From contig NZ_JAIVLH010000013.1 of the NCBI RefSeq assembly GCF_020524345.1, forward strand, positions 1-64,000: a stretch of DNA of 64,000 nt. The letters run 5' to 3'. The notes beneath the pieces were generated by a model. The model saw nothing but the letters and a program-made list of their open reading frames with translations. It ran no database searches and had not been told where the DNA came from. This DNA comes from Metabacillus niabensis (GTDB taxonomy: Bacteria > Bacillota > Bacilli > Bacillales > Bacillaceae). Below, in pieces: positions 1 to 8,236 of the stretch (within the stretch, counting starts at the first letter, position 1; every line of letters begins with the position of its first letter). Position numbers and translations under genes: made by a program.

Positions 1-112
1 TTTAAATTCTGCATTAAATGTTCGACGTTCTCTTTTAGTCATCGTAGATTCTCCTCGAGTATAATATCTGTAGTCTACTTGACCTTAATTTTCCTGTCTA
101 GTTTAGTGTAGC
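1..112 (-). mobile_element. End of an IS3-family-like insertion sequence (orfA start)
   Basis: On the minus strand an ATG at 42 opens a reading frame starting MTKRERRTFNAEFK, which runs off the window. This resembles the N-terminus of IS3-family OrfA transposases. A good ribosome site (GAGGAGAA) lies eight bases upstream. The remaining bases up to about 112 would be the element's terminal region; the outer edge is an estimate, set where the interrupted DUF3231 coding sequence resumes. Only 14 codons are visible, so the subgroup and whether the element is intact cannot be judged. Confidence 0.6.
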
Positions 113-786
113 CGATTCATTTTGCCACATCCATTCCGTAAAGACATTAGAGAACACTCTATGTCTTGCATTTCCTCTACAATGGAATTATTTAATGAGA
201 CAACAGATCTCCTTCTTTCCAAGGGTCTCGAAGTTCGGTCACCTTATATTCCATATCTGCAAGAAGTGGATATGGTTGAAAGGCAACACTTCCTAGCTGG
301 GTGGTGGGGGAAACAAAGACCCATAACAGCTCCGGAGATCACTCATCTTTACTCTAATATTCAAACGAACTATATAGGCACAGCAGTTATAACTGGTTTT
401 GCTCAGGTTGTGAACTCAAAAGATGTTAGAGATTATTTAATAAGGGGCAAAGAGATTTCAATGAAACAAATTGAAGTTTTAAGTAAATATTTACAAGAAA
501 GTGATCTTCCTGCCCTGTAACCTGGGATGCACAAGTTCAAGACATAACAGAATCGCCTTTCTCTGATAAATTAATGCTGTATCAAATTTCCATGATGTCA
601 GCTGCAGGTATGGGAAACTATGGAACTGCCATTTCCGCTAGTCCAAGACGTGATATTGCTGCTGATTATGTACGTTTACAAGGAGAGATTGGACTTTACG
701 CAGAGGACGGTTTAAATCTCCAAATTAAGCATGCTTGGATGGAAAGGCCCCCTCATGCACCTGATAGAGAAGAGTTAATGAAGTGA
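113..786 (+). pseudogene. DUF3231 family protein, truncated by the IS and frameshifted
   Basis: Two adjacent open frames (122-520 and 574-786) encode consecutive parts of one DUF3231-type protein, a family common in spore formers and usually about 330 residues long. The first part carries KDIREH and LLLSKGLEVRSPYIP, followed by HFLAGWWG. The second carries SDKLMLYQ and IGLYAEDGLNLQI. They rejoin if one C is added near 511-515 (reading DLPAPVTWDAQV), so a one-base deletion has split them. The N-terminal half is missing where the IS end abuts. The role of DUF3231 proteins is not established. Confidence 0.75.
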
Positions 787-913
787 AAAGGTATAGATTT
801 AAGATTGAGTAGAGTCATGGTATAAAAAGGAACGAACGATAAATAATAAGGTTATGAATATTGATCATATATGAAATCGAACATAAAAATCTAAAAAAAA
901 GGGTCATACGAAT

Positions 914-1360
914 GTGAATTCAAAAGAAAAATTGTTATGGAGTATAGCATTTCCAGGTTTCGGTCAATTACTTAACGGAAAATATCTAAAAGGGATCATA
1001 TTTATATTATTGGAATTTATCATCAATATTCAATCCCAATTTAATAAGATTATTTATTATAGTTTTAATGGGGATATAAGTAAAGCTATTGAACATACCG
1101 AATACCAATGGCTCATGTTTTATCCTTGTGTTTACTTCTTTTCGATGTGGGATGCGTATAAGGATGCAGGTGGAGACAGGGATCCTTATTCCTATATTCC
1201 CTTTGTAGTGTGTGCGTTTTTTGTTACTGTTGGACTTATGTATTCAGCTAGGGTAAAGCTATTTGGAGTAAGTTTGGGAACAGTTTGGTTTCCAATGTTA
1301 TGTGTAATTCCTGGGGTTTTTGTAGGGGTTTTACTAAAAAAGATATTAAGTATTAAGTAA
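914..1360 (+). CDS. Small multi-pass membrane protein, unknown function
   Basis: 148 residues with a GTG start; the ATG two bases upstream is followed directly by a stop in its own frame. The N-terminus (WSIAFPGFGQLLNGKYLKGI) resembles the Gly/Pro-rich turn seen at the start of TM2-like membrane proteins. At least three hydrophobic segments follow (about residues 25-45, 65-80, 90-148). No catalytic motif is seen. The ribosome site is weak (AAAAGGGTC). It stands alone, with the IS-damaged DUF3231 remnant upstream and a hairpin downstream. The function is not recognised. Confidence 0.6.
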   Translation: MNSKEKLLWSIAFPGFGQLLNGKYLKGIIFILLEFIINIQSQFNKIIYYSFNGDISKAIEHTEYQWLMFYPCVYFFSMWDAYKDAGGDRDPYSYIPFVVCAFFVTVGLMYSARVKLFGVSLGTVWFPMLCVIPGVFVGVLLKKILSIK

Positions 1361-1531
1361 CTAATAGTAATTACCTGTAATTTTGTAGTAATGTTCATTA
1401 CGGGGGGCGAACAATCATACGTCTCTTGGGACAGGTATCCAACTTCGGTGTTAACCCAGATTGATTAAGCAATTAAGATATACAAGGTCACACAACAATT
1501 AATGTAATCGGCTACAAACACAAAAAATAAA

Positions 1532-1568
1532 AAATGAGTAGATCATGTATTACATAGTCTACTCATTT
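1532..1568. terminator. Hairpin in the 1361-1636 gap, possible terminator
   Basis: AATGAGTAGA at 1533-1542 pairs with TCTACTCATT at 1558-1567 around a 15-base loop. The stem is flanked by A-rich sequence on the left and TTAAC on the right, so it could end transcription in either direction, though the T-tract is poor. The rest of the gap holds no open frame I can support. Confidence 0.4.
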
Positions 1569-1636
1569 AACATATTAACAAGCCGGGCTACCTTAATGGA
1601 TTGGCAATATGATAAGCCTTTTGCTATGGAGGATAT

Positions 1637-2107
1637 ATGGAGATATATAAAGTAAAGCAGCTAAATAATCTGTTTAGCTATGATTTAACTATTCTAATAA
1701 AGCAAAGCAAAGAGGAGGGTTTCCGCTTTATTGAAAGATTAGTAAATGATTATAAAAATGGGTCTAACACTTTTCGCAATTCTGGAGAGGCACTGTTTGG
1801 TGTTTTTAACGAAAAAGAAGAACTGATTGCCATCGGTGGACTTAATAAAAATCCTTATTCACAAAAACAATATGTAGGTAGAATAAGAAGGTTTTATGTT
1901 ACAAAAGAATATAGGAGAAATGGTATTGGAAGCTTGTTAATAAAAAGAATAATCAAGGAAGCAGTAAAGTATTATAAAATAGTAGTTCTGCACACAGATA
2001 CCAAACAAGCGGATCATTTTTATTCCTCTGTTGGGTTTTTAAAGGGAGATCTATATCCAGATTCCACTCACTATATAGAACTGAAAAACTACATGTTATT
2101 AAACTAA
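1637..2107 (+). CDS. GNAT family N-acetyltransferase
   Basis: 156 residues. The acetyl-CoA binding motif A is clear (RRFYVTKEYRRNGIGSLLIKR, about residues 76-96, with the R-x-x-G-x-G signature). The late motif around HFYSSVGF is typical of the C-terminal GNAT strand and helix. GNAT enzymes transfer an acetyl group from acetyl-CoA to an amine. The substrate cannot be read from the sequence. An ATGGAGGATAT ribosome site precedes the ATG. It appears to be a single-gene unit. Confidence 0.85.
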   Translation: MEIYKVKQLNNLFSYDLTILIKQSKEEGFRFIERLVNDYKNGSNTFRNSGEALFGVFNEKEELIAIGGLNKNPYSQKQYVGRIRRFYVTKEYRRNGIGSLLIKRIIKEAVKYYKIVVLHTDTKQADHFYSSVGFLKGDLYPDSTHYIELKNYMLLN

Positions 2108-2178
2108 CTAAAACATTTATCAATTTTTATCATATTAGAAGATTGACAGGATCGTTAATGGTAAGATCTGTCTAAAAA

Positions 2179-2682
2179 ATGGGGGCTATGGAATTGAAAA
2201 AGACAATTTTGATACCAATTTTTATTCTGGTCGTTCTTTTAATTGGTATTTTTTCTTTTATAAAAATTAATCCTCCACTAGTTAGTGGAACAATTGCTTC
2301 ATCAGGGGATTTAACATTCGTTGTTATAAGTATAGGAAATAAAGGCTTTAGTCATGTTAAGATTAACGACGTCTTAGTAAATAACAATGAAGAACCAAAA
2401 GATAAAAATATTCAGTTGAGCAATCCGTTAAAAGGCTTCATTGTAGCTGAAAATTTTGATGGTGAGGCGAGGGAGTATGGCATTACGAATATAAACGACG
2501 TATTAATTGAGGCAAATACCTCTCCATCATCACAGTTAGATAAAGTTAATAACGGTACTGCTACTGAAGATGATAAAAGTTATGGTTTAAGTGTTATCCA
2601 TAACAAAGAAATAAATTTGGTTACTATAAACTATCGCTATTTGGGACTGTCATTTGAAAAACGTGTTCCTATTAATCAATAA
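2179..2682 (+). CDS. Membrane-anchored extracytoplasmic protein, unknown function
   Basis: Up to 167 residues. A single N-terminal hydrophobic segment (about residues 10-28) is followed by a soluble, mainly polar domain predicted to lie outside the membrane. Two in-frame ATGs (2179 and 2188) are possible. The GGGGG between them is too close to serve the second one well, so the start is uncertain. No lipobox, catalytic motif or recognised domain was found. Similar short anchored proteins are common and mostly uncharacterised in Bacillaceae. Confidence 0.55.
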   Translation: MGAMELKKTILIPIFILVVLLIGIFSFIKINPPLVSGTIASSGDLTFVVISIGNKGFSHVKINDVLVNNNEEPKDKNIQLSNPLKGFIVAENFDGEAREYGITNINDVLIEANTSPSSQLDKVNNGTATEDDKSYGLSVIHNKEINLVTINYRYLGLSFEKRVPINQ

Positions 2683-2810
2683 ATTTTTACTCGCCACTTT
2701 CAAGGTAAGATATTCTTCAGCAATTGAACGCTTATCTTGAATAGTTTTTTAACCTTTAAAAATGTTTAGGATTTTTATGGTGATATAAAGTGCAAAGGAG
2801 GTAATTTATC

Positions 2811-3065
2811 TTGGAATTACAATTGTCTAAAAGGATAAAAGAATCCTTTTGGTATGTATTCCCTGTAATATTTGTTTTAAGCGCTTATTATCATATCTTT
2901 TCCAGTTGGGAACTTCAATTATATAAATTTAATGAAATTGAAGATTTCGGTACACTATTGTTTGTATGTGGCTTAAGTGCATGTGAGAGTGCATTATTCA
3001 CAGTTTCCTTATTATGGATATTGGAACTTCTAAAGAACGTATTAATTAAACCGAACAATAGGTAA
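2811..3065 (+). CDS. Small two-helix membrane protein, unknown function
   Basis: 84 residues from a TTG start, supported by a strong ribosome site (AAAGGAGGT) 10-12 bases upstream. Two hydrophobic segments (about 12-30 and 45-72) flank a short polar stretch (YKFNEIEDFG). No recognised domain. The good ribosome site favours a real gene over a chance frame. Confidence 0.6.
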   Translation: MELQLSKRIKESFWYVFPVIFVLSAYYHIFSSWELQLYKFNEIEDFGTLLFVCGLSACESALFTVSLLWILELLKNVLIKPNNR

Positions 3066-3167
3066 GGAAGTATTATTGTTTTGACATGTGTAAGAAATAT
3101 TCAATTCACGGAGACTATTAAAGCTGTATCGATTTAAAAGGTAACGTTCTTAAAGGAGGAGATATTT

Positions 3168-3641
3168 ATGTCGGGTATTCATTGTGACTTTATCCGAGCT
3201 TCGATAAAGGACATTGACAGCATGATCTGTTTACGAATAGCACTTTTAAAAGAATTAGGTGAAATAAAATCAAGCCAAGAAGAACAACTGGTACGATCTT
3301 CAACAAAAGAATATTTACAGCAAGCTATCTCTAATAATGAATTTATCTCCTATATTGCTAGGTGTAACGGAGAAACTGTAGGGGCTAGTGGAGTAGTTAT
3401 CATTAAAAGACCTCCTTATTTAGAAAATTTAAATGGTATGGAGGCTTACATACTCAATATGTATACAATCCCTCAACATCGAGGTAGAGGGATTTCAAGG
3501 AAGTTGCTTGAGAGTTGTATCGATGAATGTAAAAATATTGGTGTAAAACGTGTATGGTTACATAGTTCCGATAACGGAAAACACCTTTATCAAAAGGTAG
3601 GATTCACTCCTAAAAGTAATGAAATGGAATTCTTTATTTAA
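3168..3641 (+). CDS. GNAT family N-acetyltransferase
   Basis: 157 residues with an AAAGGAGGAGAT ribosome site. Motif A is visible as LNMYTIPQHRGRGISRKLLE (about 98-117), with the R-G-R-G-I acetyl-CoA loop. HLYQKVGF near the C-terminus is the usual closing GNAT motif. This is probably a small-molecule or antibiotic-type acetyltransferase, but the substrate is unknown. It is monocistronic. A long perfect palindrome lies just after the stop codon. Confidence 0.85.
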   Translation: MSGIHCDFIRASIKDIDSMICLRIALLKELGEIKSSQEEQLVRSSTKEYLQQAISNNEFISYIARCNGETVGASGVVIIKRPPYLENLNGMEAYILNMYTIPQHRGRGISRKLLESCIDECKNIGVKRVWLHSSDNGKHLYQKVGFTPKSNEMEFFI

Positions 3642-3658
3642 TATATTGATAATAGATG

Positions 3659-3676
3659 TAACTACTTAAGTAGTTA
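3659..3676. repeat. 18-bp perfect palindrome
   Basis: TAACTACTTAAGTAGTTA is fully self-complementary with no spacer. It begins 18 bases after the GNAT stop codon and has no T-tract, so it is not a classical terminator. It could be a dyad for a DNA-binding protein. Confidence 0.4.
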
Positions 3677-3684
3677 ATGATTTA

Positions 3685-3954
3685 AGGACTAGACTTGAAG
3701 AAGCTGTGGGCATAGTTGATCTTTAAAGGCTCTAATACTTCCTTCTTCAAAAAGCTGGTATCCAATTAGATGGTGAAAATAGGTGAGTTATTTCCCATAG
3801 AACGACCACATTAAACAAAATTTAGATAGGTATCTTTCATAATACAGAGCTGTTAAATGACATACAAAGGAATAGTGATTTTTATGGCTTAAGACTTAAA
3901 AAAAAAAGCGAGTGGATAAAACTAAAAAACCATTAGAGGGTTATGCCCCTTTAT
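3685..3954 (+). pseudogene. Possible degraded coding remnant in the 3642-4027 gap
   Basis: One frame reads as protein-like stretches broken by stops: RLEEAVGIVDL, then LLQKAGIQLDGENR, then NTELLNDIQRNSDFYG and KKKSEWIKLKNH. The composition is coding-like, but no family was recognised and there are at least four stops. I read it as a decayed gene with low confidence; nothing else is seen in this gap. Confidence 0.25.
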
Positions 3955-4027
3955 TTTAGACTAAATTGTAATATTCGTGGAAAGAATAGGAGGTGTCTAC
4001 ATAGCTTGAAAAAAGGTGGAATCATTT

Positions 4028-5131
4028 TTGATAGATAACAAAAAAATCTCACCATTTCAATTCGGATTATTAGTGGTTGTTTTTACGATAGGAAGCTCTA
4101 TTCTCCTTACTCCTTCTGAACTAGCCAGTATAGCTAAGCAGGATGCGTGGATAGCCTCACTATTCGGAATAGGAATATCAATTATGATCATTATTATATT
4201 TAGTATTTTAGCTAAACAGTATCCGAGTTACAATTTTGCTGAATACTGTGAAATAATATTGGGGAAATGGCTAGGTAAAATAATTGCTGTTACATTTGTG
4301 TATTTTTCTTTTGTTGGTGCATCGAGTTTATTATTTGATATGGGGAATTTTATGGTTACTCAAATAATGCCTGAATCTCCAATTGAAATATTAAATATTG
4401 TGTTTGCACTTGTTATTTTATATGGTTTGAGACTAGGAATAGAAGTAATAGCCAGAACGGTGGAAATCTTTTTTCCCTGGATCGTTCTATTATTACTCCT
4501 CCTTGTAATCGCTATTATTCCTCAGATAGAGATGACAAATATTCAGCCTGTTTTTGAGGCGGATTTAAAAACAGTTACTGATGGAGCAATTGTATATGCA
4601 AGCACAGCCGGGATGCCTTGTGTAGTATTTACAATGCTAATACCATTAATAAATAATCAAAATAAGATTGGTAGGATGTTCATAACTGCTAATATCATAG
4701 GCGGAATTGTTATTACAGTCATTACAATTACTAGTATTGGTGTATTAGGTGCTGATACAACTTCCCGTGTTGCATTTCCAAGTTATGTGTTAGCAAAGAA
4801 AATCAGTTTGGCTGATTTTCTGGAAAGAATTGAAGTTATTGTTGCAATTATATGGTTTATAACCCTTTTTTTCAAAATAATCCTATATTTTTATGCAAGT
4901 ATTATTGGTACAGCTCAAATTTTAGGTTTAACTGATTATCGGCCTTTTTTAGTACCCTTTGTATTGCTATTAGTTATACATTCACTCATTATGTATCCTA
5001 ATACAATTTATGAAGCTGAATTTAACAATAGGGTATGGGTGGCATTTGCTTTAACGATTGGGTTTCTTCTTCCAGCAGTCCTATTGGTGATTTCTATTTT
5101 GCGGAAAAAAATGAAATCAAACGTAAAGTAA
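4028..5131 (+). CDS. GerAB/GerBB-type spore germination permease (orphan B subunit)
   Basis: About 367 residues with ten or so hydrophobic segments across the whole length, the profile of germinant-receptor B subunits in the amino acid/polyamine/organocation superfamily. The N-terminal IDNKKISPFQFG and FTIGSSILLTPS match that family. B subunits sit in the inner spore membrane and bind germinant. The frame opens at GTG 4016, but TTG 4028 is better placed behind AAAGGTGG (4013-4019), so I chose it. A TTG at 4006 in another frame gives only a ten-codon peptide. No A or C subunit gene is adjacent; a full receptor operon lies at 29.7-33.5 kb. Confidence 0.85.
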   Translation: MIDNKKISPFQFGLLVVVFTIGSSILLTPSELASIAKQDAWIASLFGIGISIMIIIIFSILAKQYPSYNFAEYCEIILGKWLGKIIAVTFVYFSFVGASSLLFDMGNFMVTQIMPESPIEILNIVFALVILYGLRLGIEVIARTVEIFFPWIVLLLLLLVIAIIPQIEMTNIQPVFEADLKTVTDGAIVYASTAGMPCVVFTMLIPLINNQNKIGRMFITANIIGGIVITVITITSIGVLGADTTSRVAFPSYVLAKKISLADFLERIEVIVAIIWFITLFFKIILYFYASIIGTAQILGLTDYRPFLVPFVLLLVIHSLIMYPNTIYEAEFNNRVWVAFALTIGFLLPAVLLVISILRKKMKSNVK

Positions 5132-5193
5132 TAAATTATTTAGATGGATAAAATTAGTGAATTAGCCCATTATCACAAAGAGCAATTTTGTCT

Positions 5194-5643
5194 TTAAACA
5201 ATCTCTCTAGTAGACAGTTCTTTTACCATTAAAAAGTGTGGAATTCCATCTTCCATAAATATGGGAGATGAGATTTGATAACCAAGTTTTTTATAAAAAC
5301 CCTCTGCCTGTGTTTGTCCATGTAATTTAACCTGCAATACTCCCTTTTCTTCCGCAATTTCTTCCAATGCTTTAATCATAACTCTACCTAGCCCCAATTT
5401 ACGGAACGGCTTTAGGATACATATTCTTTCTATTTTTCCTGCACCATCGACAACCCTTAGTCTTCCCGTTCCGACTGGCTGATCATTGTAATGAACTAAA
5501 ATGTGCTCACAAAGTCCATTTAATGTATCAAATTGATCATATTCATCATTTAAAGGTACGCCTTGTTCCTCCACAAATACTTGTTTTCGAATAGCAAATA
5601 CTGCCTTTAAATCTTCATCAAGTATAACTTTTTTAATAAACAT
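5194..5643 (-). CDS. yjcF: GNAT acetyltransferase, YjcF/ElaA-like
   Basis: 149 residues from the ATG at 5643, chosen because AAAGGACT precedes it and the protein then begins MFIKKVILDEDLKAVFAIR, as in YjcF-type GNATs. The pattern VFVEEQGVP, EHILVHYND, GTGRLRV and LKPFRKLGLGRVMIKALE (motif A) is characteristic. The frame extends upstream to 5721, but that extension would be translated across the operators. It is divergent from the MarR gene, and the two matched operators between them suggest MarR controls both. The acetyl acceptor is unknown. Confidence 0.85.
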   Translation of the reverse strand: MFIKKVILDEDLKAVFAIRKQVFVEEQGVPLNDEYDQFDTLNGLCEHILVHYNDQPVGTGRLRVVDGAGKIERICILKPFRKLGLGRVMIKALEEIAEEKGVLQVKLHGQTQAEGFYKKLGYQISSPIFMEDGIPHFLMVKELSTREIV

Positions 5644-5676
5644 TTTTTTCAGTCCTTTAAGATTAATACAGTTATA

Positions 5677-5694
5677 TTGTTGCAAATACAACAA
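5677..5694. promoter_or_regulatory. MarR-type operator 1
   Basis: TTGTTG-CAAATA-CAACAA is a perfect inverted repeat with six-base arms and a six-base spacer. It lies between the divergent GNAT and MarR genes. This geometry is typical of winged-helix MarR operators. A second site of the same form is 47 bp away. Confidence 0.65.
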
Positions 5695-5723
5695 AAATAG
5701 CTTACATTTAATATAGATCATTT

Positions 5724-5741
5724 TTATTGTAAATGCAACAA
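5724..5741. promoter_or_regulatory. MarR-type operator 2
   Basis: TTATTG-TAAATG-CAACAA repeats the arm and spacer layout of operator 1 with one mismatch in the left arm. It ends 22 bases before the marR start codon, where binding would block transcription or its start. Confidence 0.6.
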
Positions 5742-5763
5742 AAATGAATGTGTGGAGGTAATC

Positions 5764-6216
5764 ATGAGAGAAATTTTACGGGAAATTGGTATGATAGCCA
5801 GGGCGTTGGACTCTATAAGCAATATAGAATTTAAAGAATATGACCTCACAAAAGGCCAGTATTTGTACCTTGTGAGAATATGTGAAAGTCCAGGAATCAT
5901 TCAAGAAAAACTAGCTGAGATCATAAAAGTAGATCGAACAACTGCTGCTCGTGCTATAAAAAAGCTTGAACTAAATGGTTTTATTGAGAAGAAAAATGAT
6001 GAATATAACCAAAAAATAAAAAAGCTTTTTCCAACAGAGAAAGGGAAAAACGTTTATCCTTTCATAAAAAGAGAAAATGAACATTCAAATCATGTGGCAT
6101 TAGAGGGATTTACTGATATTGAAGCAGAGACTATTTATCATCTACTTCATAGAGTCAGGAAAAATGTAGAAGTCGATTGGGAATACGTTAAGAAAGGAAA
6201 CAAGAGAAATTATTAA
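5764..6216 (+). CDS. MarR family transcriptional regulator
   Basis: 150 residues. The winged-helix domain spans about 30-100: LTKGQYLYLVRICESPGIIQEKLAEIIKVDRTTAARAIKKLELNGFIEK, with the wing at KNDEYNQKIKKLFPTEKGK. The ATG at 5764 is chosen over GTG 5752 because GGAGG sits five bases upstream. It is first in an apparent operon with paiA (23-base gap) and paiB. The two operators upstream point to autoregulation. MarR proteins usually release DNA on binding a small ligand; here the context suggests polyamine or related stress, which is inference. Confidence 0.88.
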   Translation: MREILREIGMIARALDSISNIEFKEYDLTKGQYLYLVRICESPGIIQEKLAEIIKVDRTTAARAIKKLELNGFIEKKNDEYNQKIKKLFPTEKGKNVYPFIKRENEHSNHVALEGFTDIEAETIYHLLHRVRKNVEVDWEYVKKGNKRNY

Positions 6217-6239
6217 TCATCTATAGGGGAGACATATGA

Positions 6240-6758
<519 letters not shown>

Positions 6759-6777
6759 CTTCTTCGAAAGGTGGATT

Positions 6778-7392
6778 ATGATGTATACTCCAAAACATTT
6801 TAAAATCACAGATGAAACAGTTACTTACGATATTATAAAAGATCATAGTTTTGCGACACTATTTTCTTTAAACAACGGAATGCCATTTGCCACTCATTTA
6901 CCGTTAATTTTGAACAAGGAGAAGACATACTTATATGGACACTTTGCTCGGCCAAATCCTCAGTGGAAAGATAGTAAAGATCAAACGGTGCTAGCTGTTT
7001 TTCATGGTCCTCATTGTTATATTTCACCATCTTGGTATGAGACGAATAAGGCAGTACCGACCTGGAATTACGTGACAGTTCATGTATATGGAGAAGTAGT
7101 GCTATTAGAGGATGAAGAGGAGTTACTAGCTTCCTTACATGACATGGTAATAAAATATGAAGCTTCAGACAGTTCATATAGTTTACAAGATGTGAATCCT
7201 GAGTTTCTGGCTGGTATGAATAAAGGAGTCCAAGGTATTAAAATTAAGATTAATAGGATAGAAGGAAAATGTAAATTAAGTCAAAACCATTCATTAGAGA
7301 GACAAGAGCTAGTTATTAATCAACTCGAGCAAAAATCTACGACAGATGAGCAACAGATCGCCAAATTAATGAAGACAAATCTAAAAAAGTAA
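6778..7392 (+). CDS. paiB: PaiB family FMN-binding negative regulator
   Basis: 204 residues beginning [15 protein letters not shown]; the second ATG (6781) is equally possible behind AAAGGTGG. Blocks [34 protein letters not shown] and [15 protein letters not shown] are signatures of the PaiB split-barrel flavin-binding family. In B. subtilis paiB overexpression lowers sporulation and protease gene expression. It is last in the marR-paiA-paiB unit and is followed by an intrinsic terminator. Confidence 0.9.
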   Translation: MMYTPKHFKITDETVTYDIIKDHSFATLFSLNNGMPFATHLPLILNKEKTYLYGHFARPNPQWKDSKDQTVLAVFHGPHCYISPSWYETNKAVPTWNYVTVHVYGEVVLLEDEEELLASLHDMVIKYEASDSSYSLQDVNPEFLAGMNKGVQGIKIKINRIEGKCKLSQNHSLERQELVINQLEQKSTTDEQQIAKLMKTNLKK

Positions 7393-7476
7393 ATGTATAG
7401 TGTTCTAACACACTCTATGAGATTAGTTTTTTAAGCGTAATAAGAATAAGATGTACCTAATTGTTGAACAGCTTTT

Positions 7477-7510
7477 AAAACAGGGAGTAATGCGCCTCCC
7501 GGTTTTTTTT
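7477..7510 (+). terminator. Rho-independent terminator after paiB
   Basis: GGGAG (7483-7487) pairs with CTCCC (7496-7500), flanked by A-rich and T-rich arms, and runs into eight consecutive T. It closes the marR-paiAB unit. Confidence 0.75.
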
Positions 7511-7536
7511 ATGGAAAAAGGGGTTTTTTAAAAAGT

Positions 7537-7565
7537 TTGACTTACGAGTAGCTAAGTTTTATAAT
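7537..7565 (+). promoter_or_regulatory. Sigma-A promoter of the TetR gene
   Basis: TTGACT at 7537-7542 and TATAAT at 7560-7565 are separated by exactly 17 bases. The TetR operator begins at the next base, covering the expected transcription start. Confidence 0.75.
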
Positions 7566-7581
7566 TTGGTTGGTTAACCAA
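7566..7581. promoter_or_regulatory. TetR operator, tetR promoter copy
   Basis: TTGGTTGGTTAACCAA contains the perfect palindrome TTGGTTAACCAA (7570-7581) preceded by an extra TTGG. The same 16-base string with one change recurs before the downstream serine-hydrolase gene at 8173-8188. Confidence 0.7.
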
Positions 7582-7597
7582 ACTATGGAGGTGAAAT

Positions 7598-8152
7598 ATG
7601 GGTAAGGAAGATAAGAAACAACGTATAATAGATGCTTCTTATAAGGTTTTCGCCAATAAGGGGTATAATAATGCATCAATAAAGGATATTGCTAAAGAAG
7701 CTGATGTAACACCTGGACTCATTCACTATTATTTTAAAAATAAAGAAGAAGTGTTATTTTCCGTTCAGAATTATGTTCAAGAGGGATATCATAACAAGTA
7801 CACAGGGAAAGATGTGAATGATGTATCTCCATTTGACACTTTACACGAGATAAAATCCAGGTCAGAAGAGGATCCTGAATGGTACAGAATGCGTTATGAA
7901 TTATATTCTTTAGGCTTAAAGAATAAGGATATTCAAAAAGAAGTAGCTTCAATTTTAAGCATTGGAAGAGAAAGCTTAAGTAAACCCTTACAGAAACTTA
8001 GTGGAGCGGAAAAAGATCATGAAGGAATAGCCAGTATTTTGTTAGCCTGTTTTGATGGCCTCGCATTGCAGAAAATATTAGATAAAGATTTTAATATAGA
8101 TGAAGCATATGAAGTGTTAGGGAGATTAGTCGAAATCTATTTGAATGAATAG
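7598..8152 (+). CDS. TetR/AcrR family transcriptional regulator
   Basis: 184 residues. The N-terminal helix-turn-helix is clear: QRIIDASYKVFANKGYNNASIKDIAKEADVTPGLIHYYFKNKEEVL (about 9-55). The C-terminal ligand domain is all-helical, ending LVEIYLNE. The ATG follows TGGAGGTGAAAT. Identical-type operators at its own promoter and at that of the next gene make autorepression and repression of the serine hydrolase very likely. The ligand is unknown. Confidence 0.9.
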   Translation: MGKEDKKQRIIDASYKVFANKGYNNASIKDIAKEADVTPGLIHYYFKNKEEVLFSVQNYVQEGYHNKYTGKDVNDVSPFDTLHEIKSRSEEDPEWYRMRYELYSLGLKNKDIQKEVASILSIGRESLSKPLQKLSGAEKDHEGIASILLACFDGLALQKILDKDFNIDEAYEVLGRLVEIYLNE

Positions 8153-8172
8153 ATTTTTTATTAACGCACATA

Positions 8173-8188
8173 TTGGTTGGTTGACCAA
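8173..8188. promoter_or_regulatory. TetR operator, serine-hydrolase promoter copy
   Basis: TTGGTTGGTTGACCAA differs from the tetR copy by one base. It overlaps a possible -35 (TTGACC, 8181-8186) that is 17 bases from TACAAA (8204-8209), so a bound repressor would block the downstream gene. Confidence 0.65.
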
Positions 8189-8236
8189 TTAAAATAGATT
8201 CTTTACAAACTACATGTGAAAAAGGTGTGTTGAAAA

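Noticed and set aside
1361-1532. A second IS end in the GC-richer stretch near 1400-1450
   Set aside because: The sequence looks foreign to its surroundings, but no terminal repeat or transposase remnant could be shown.
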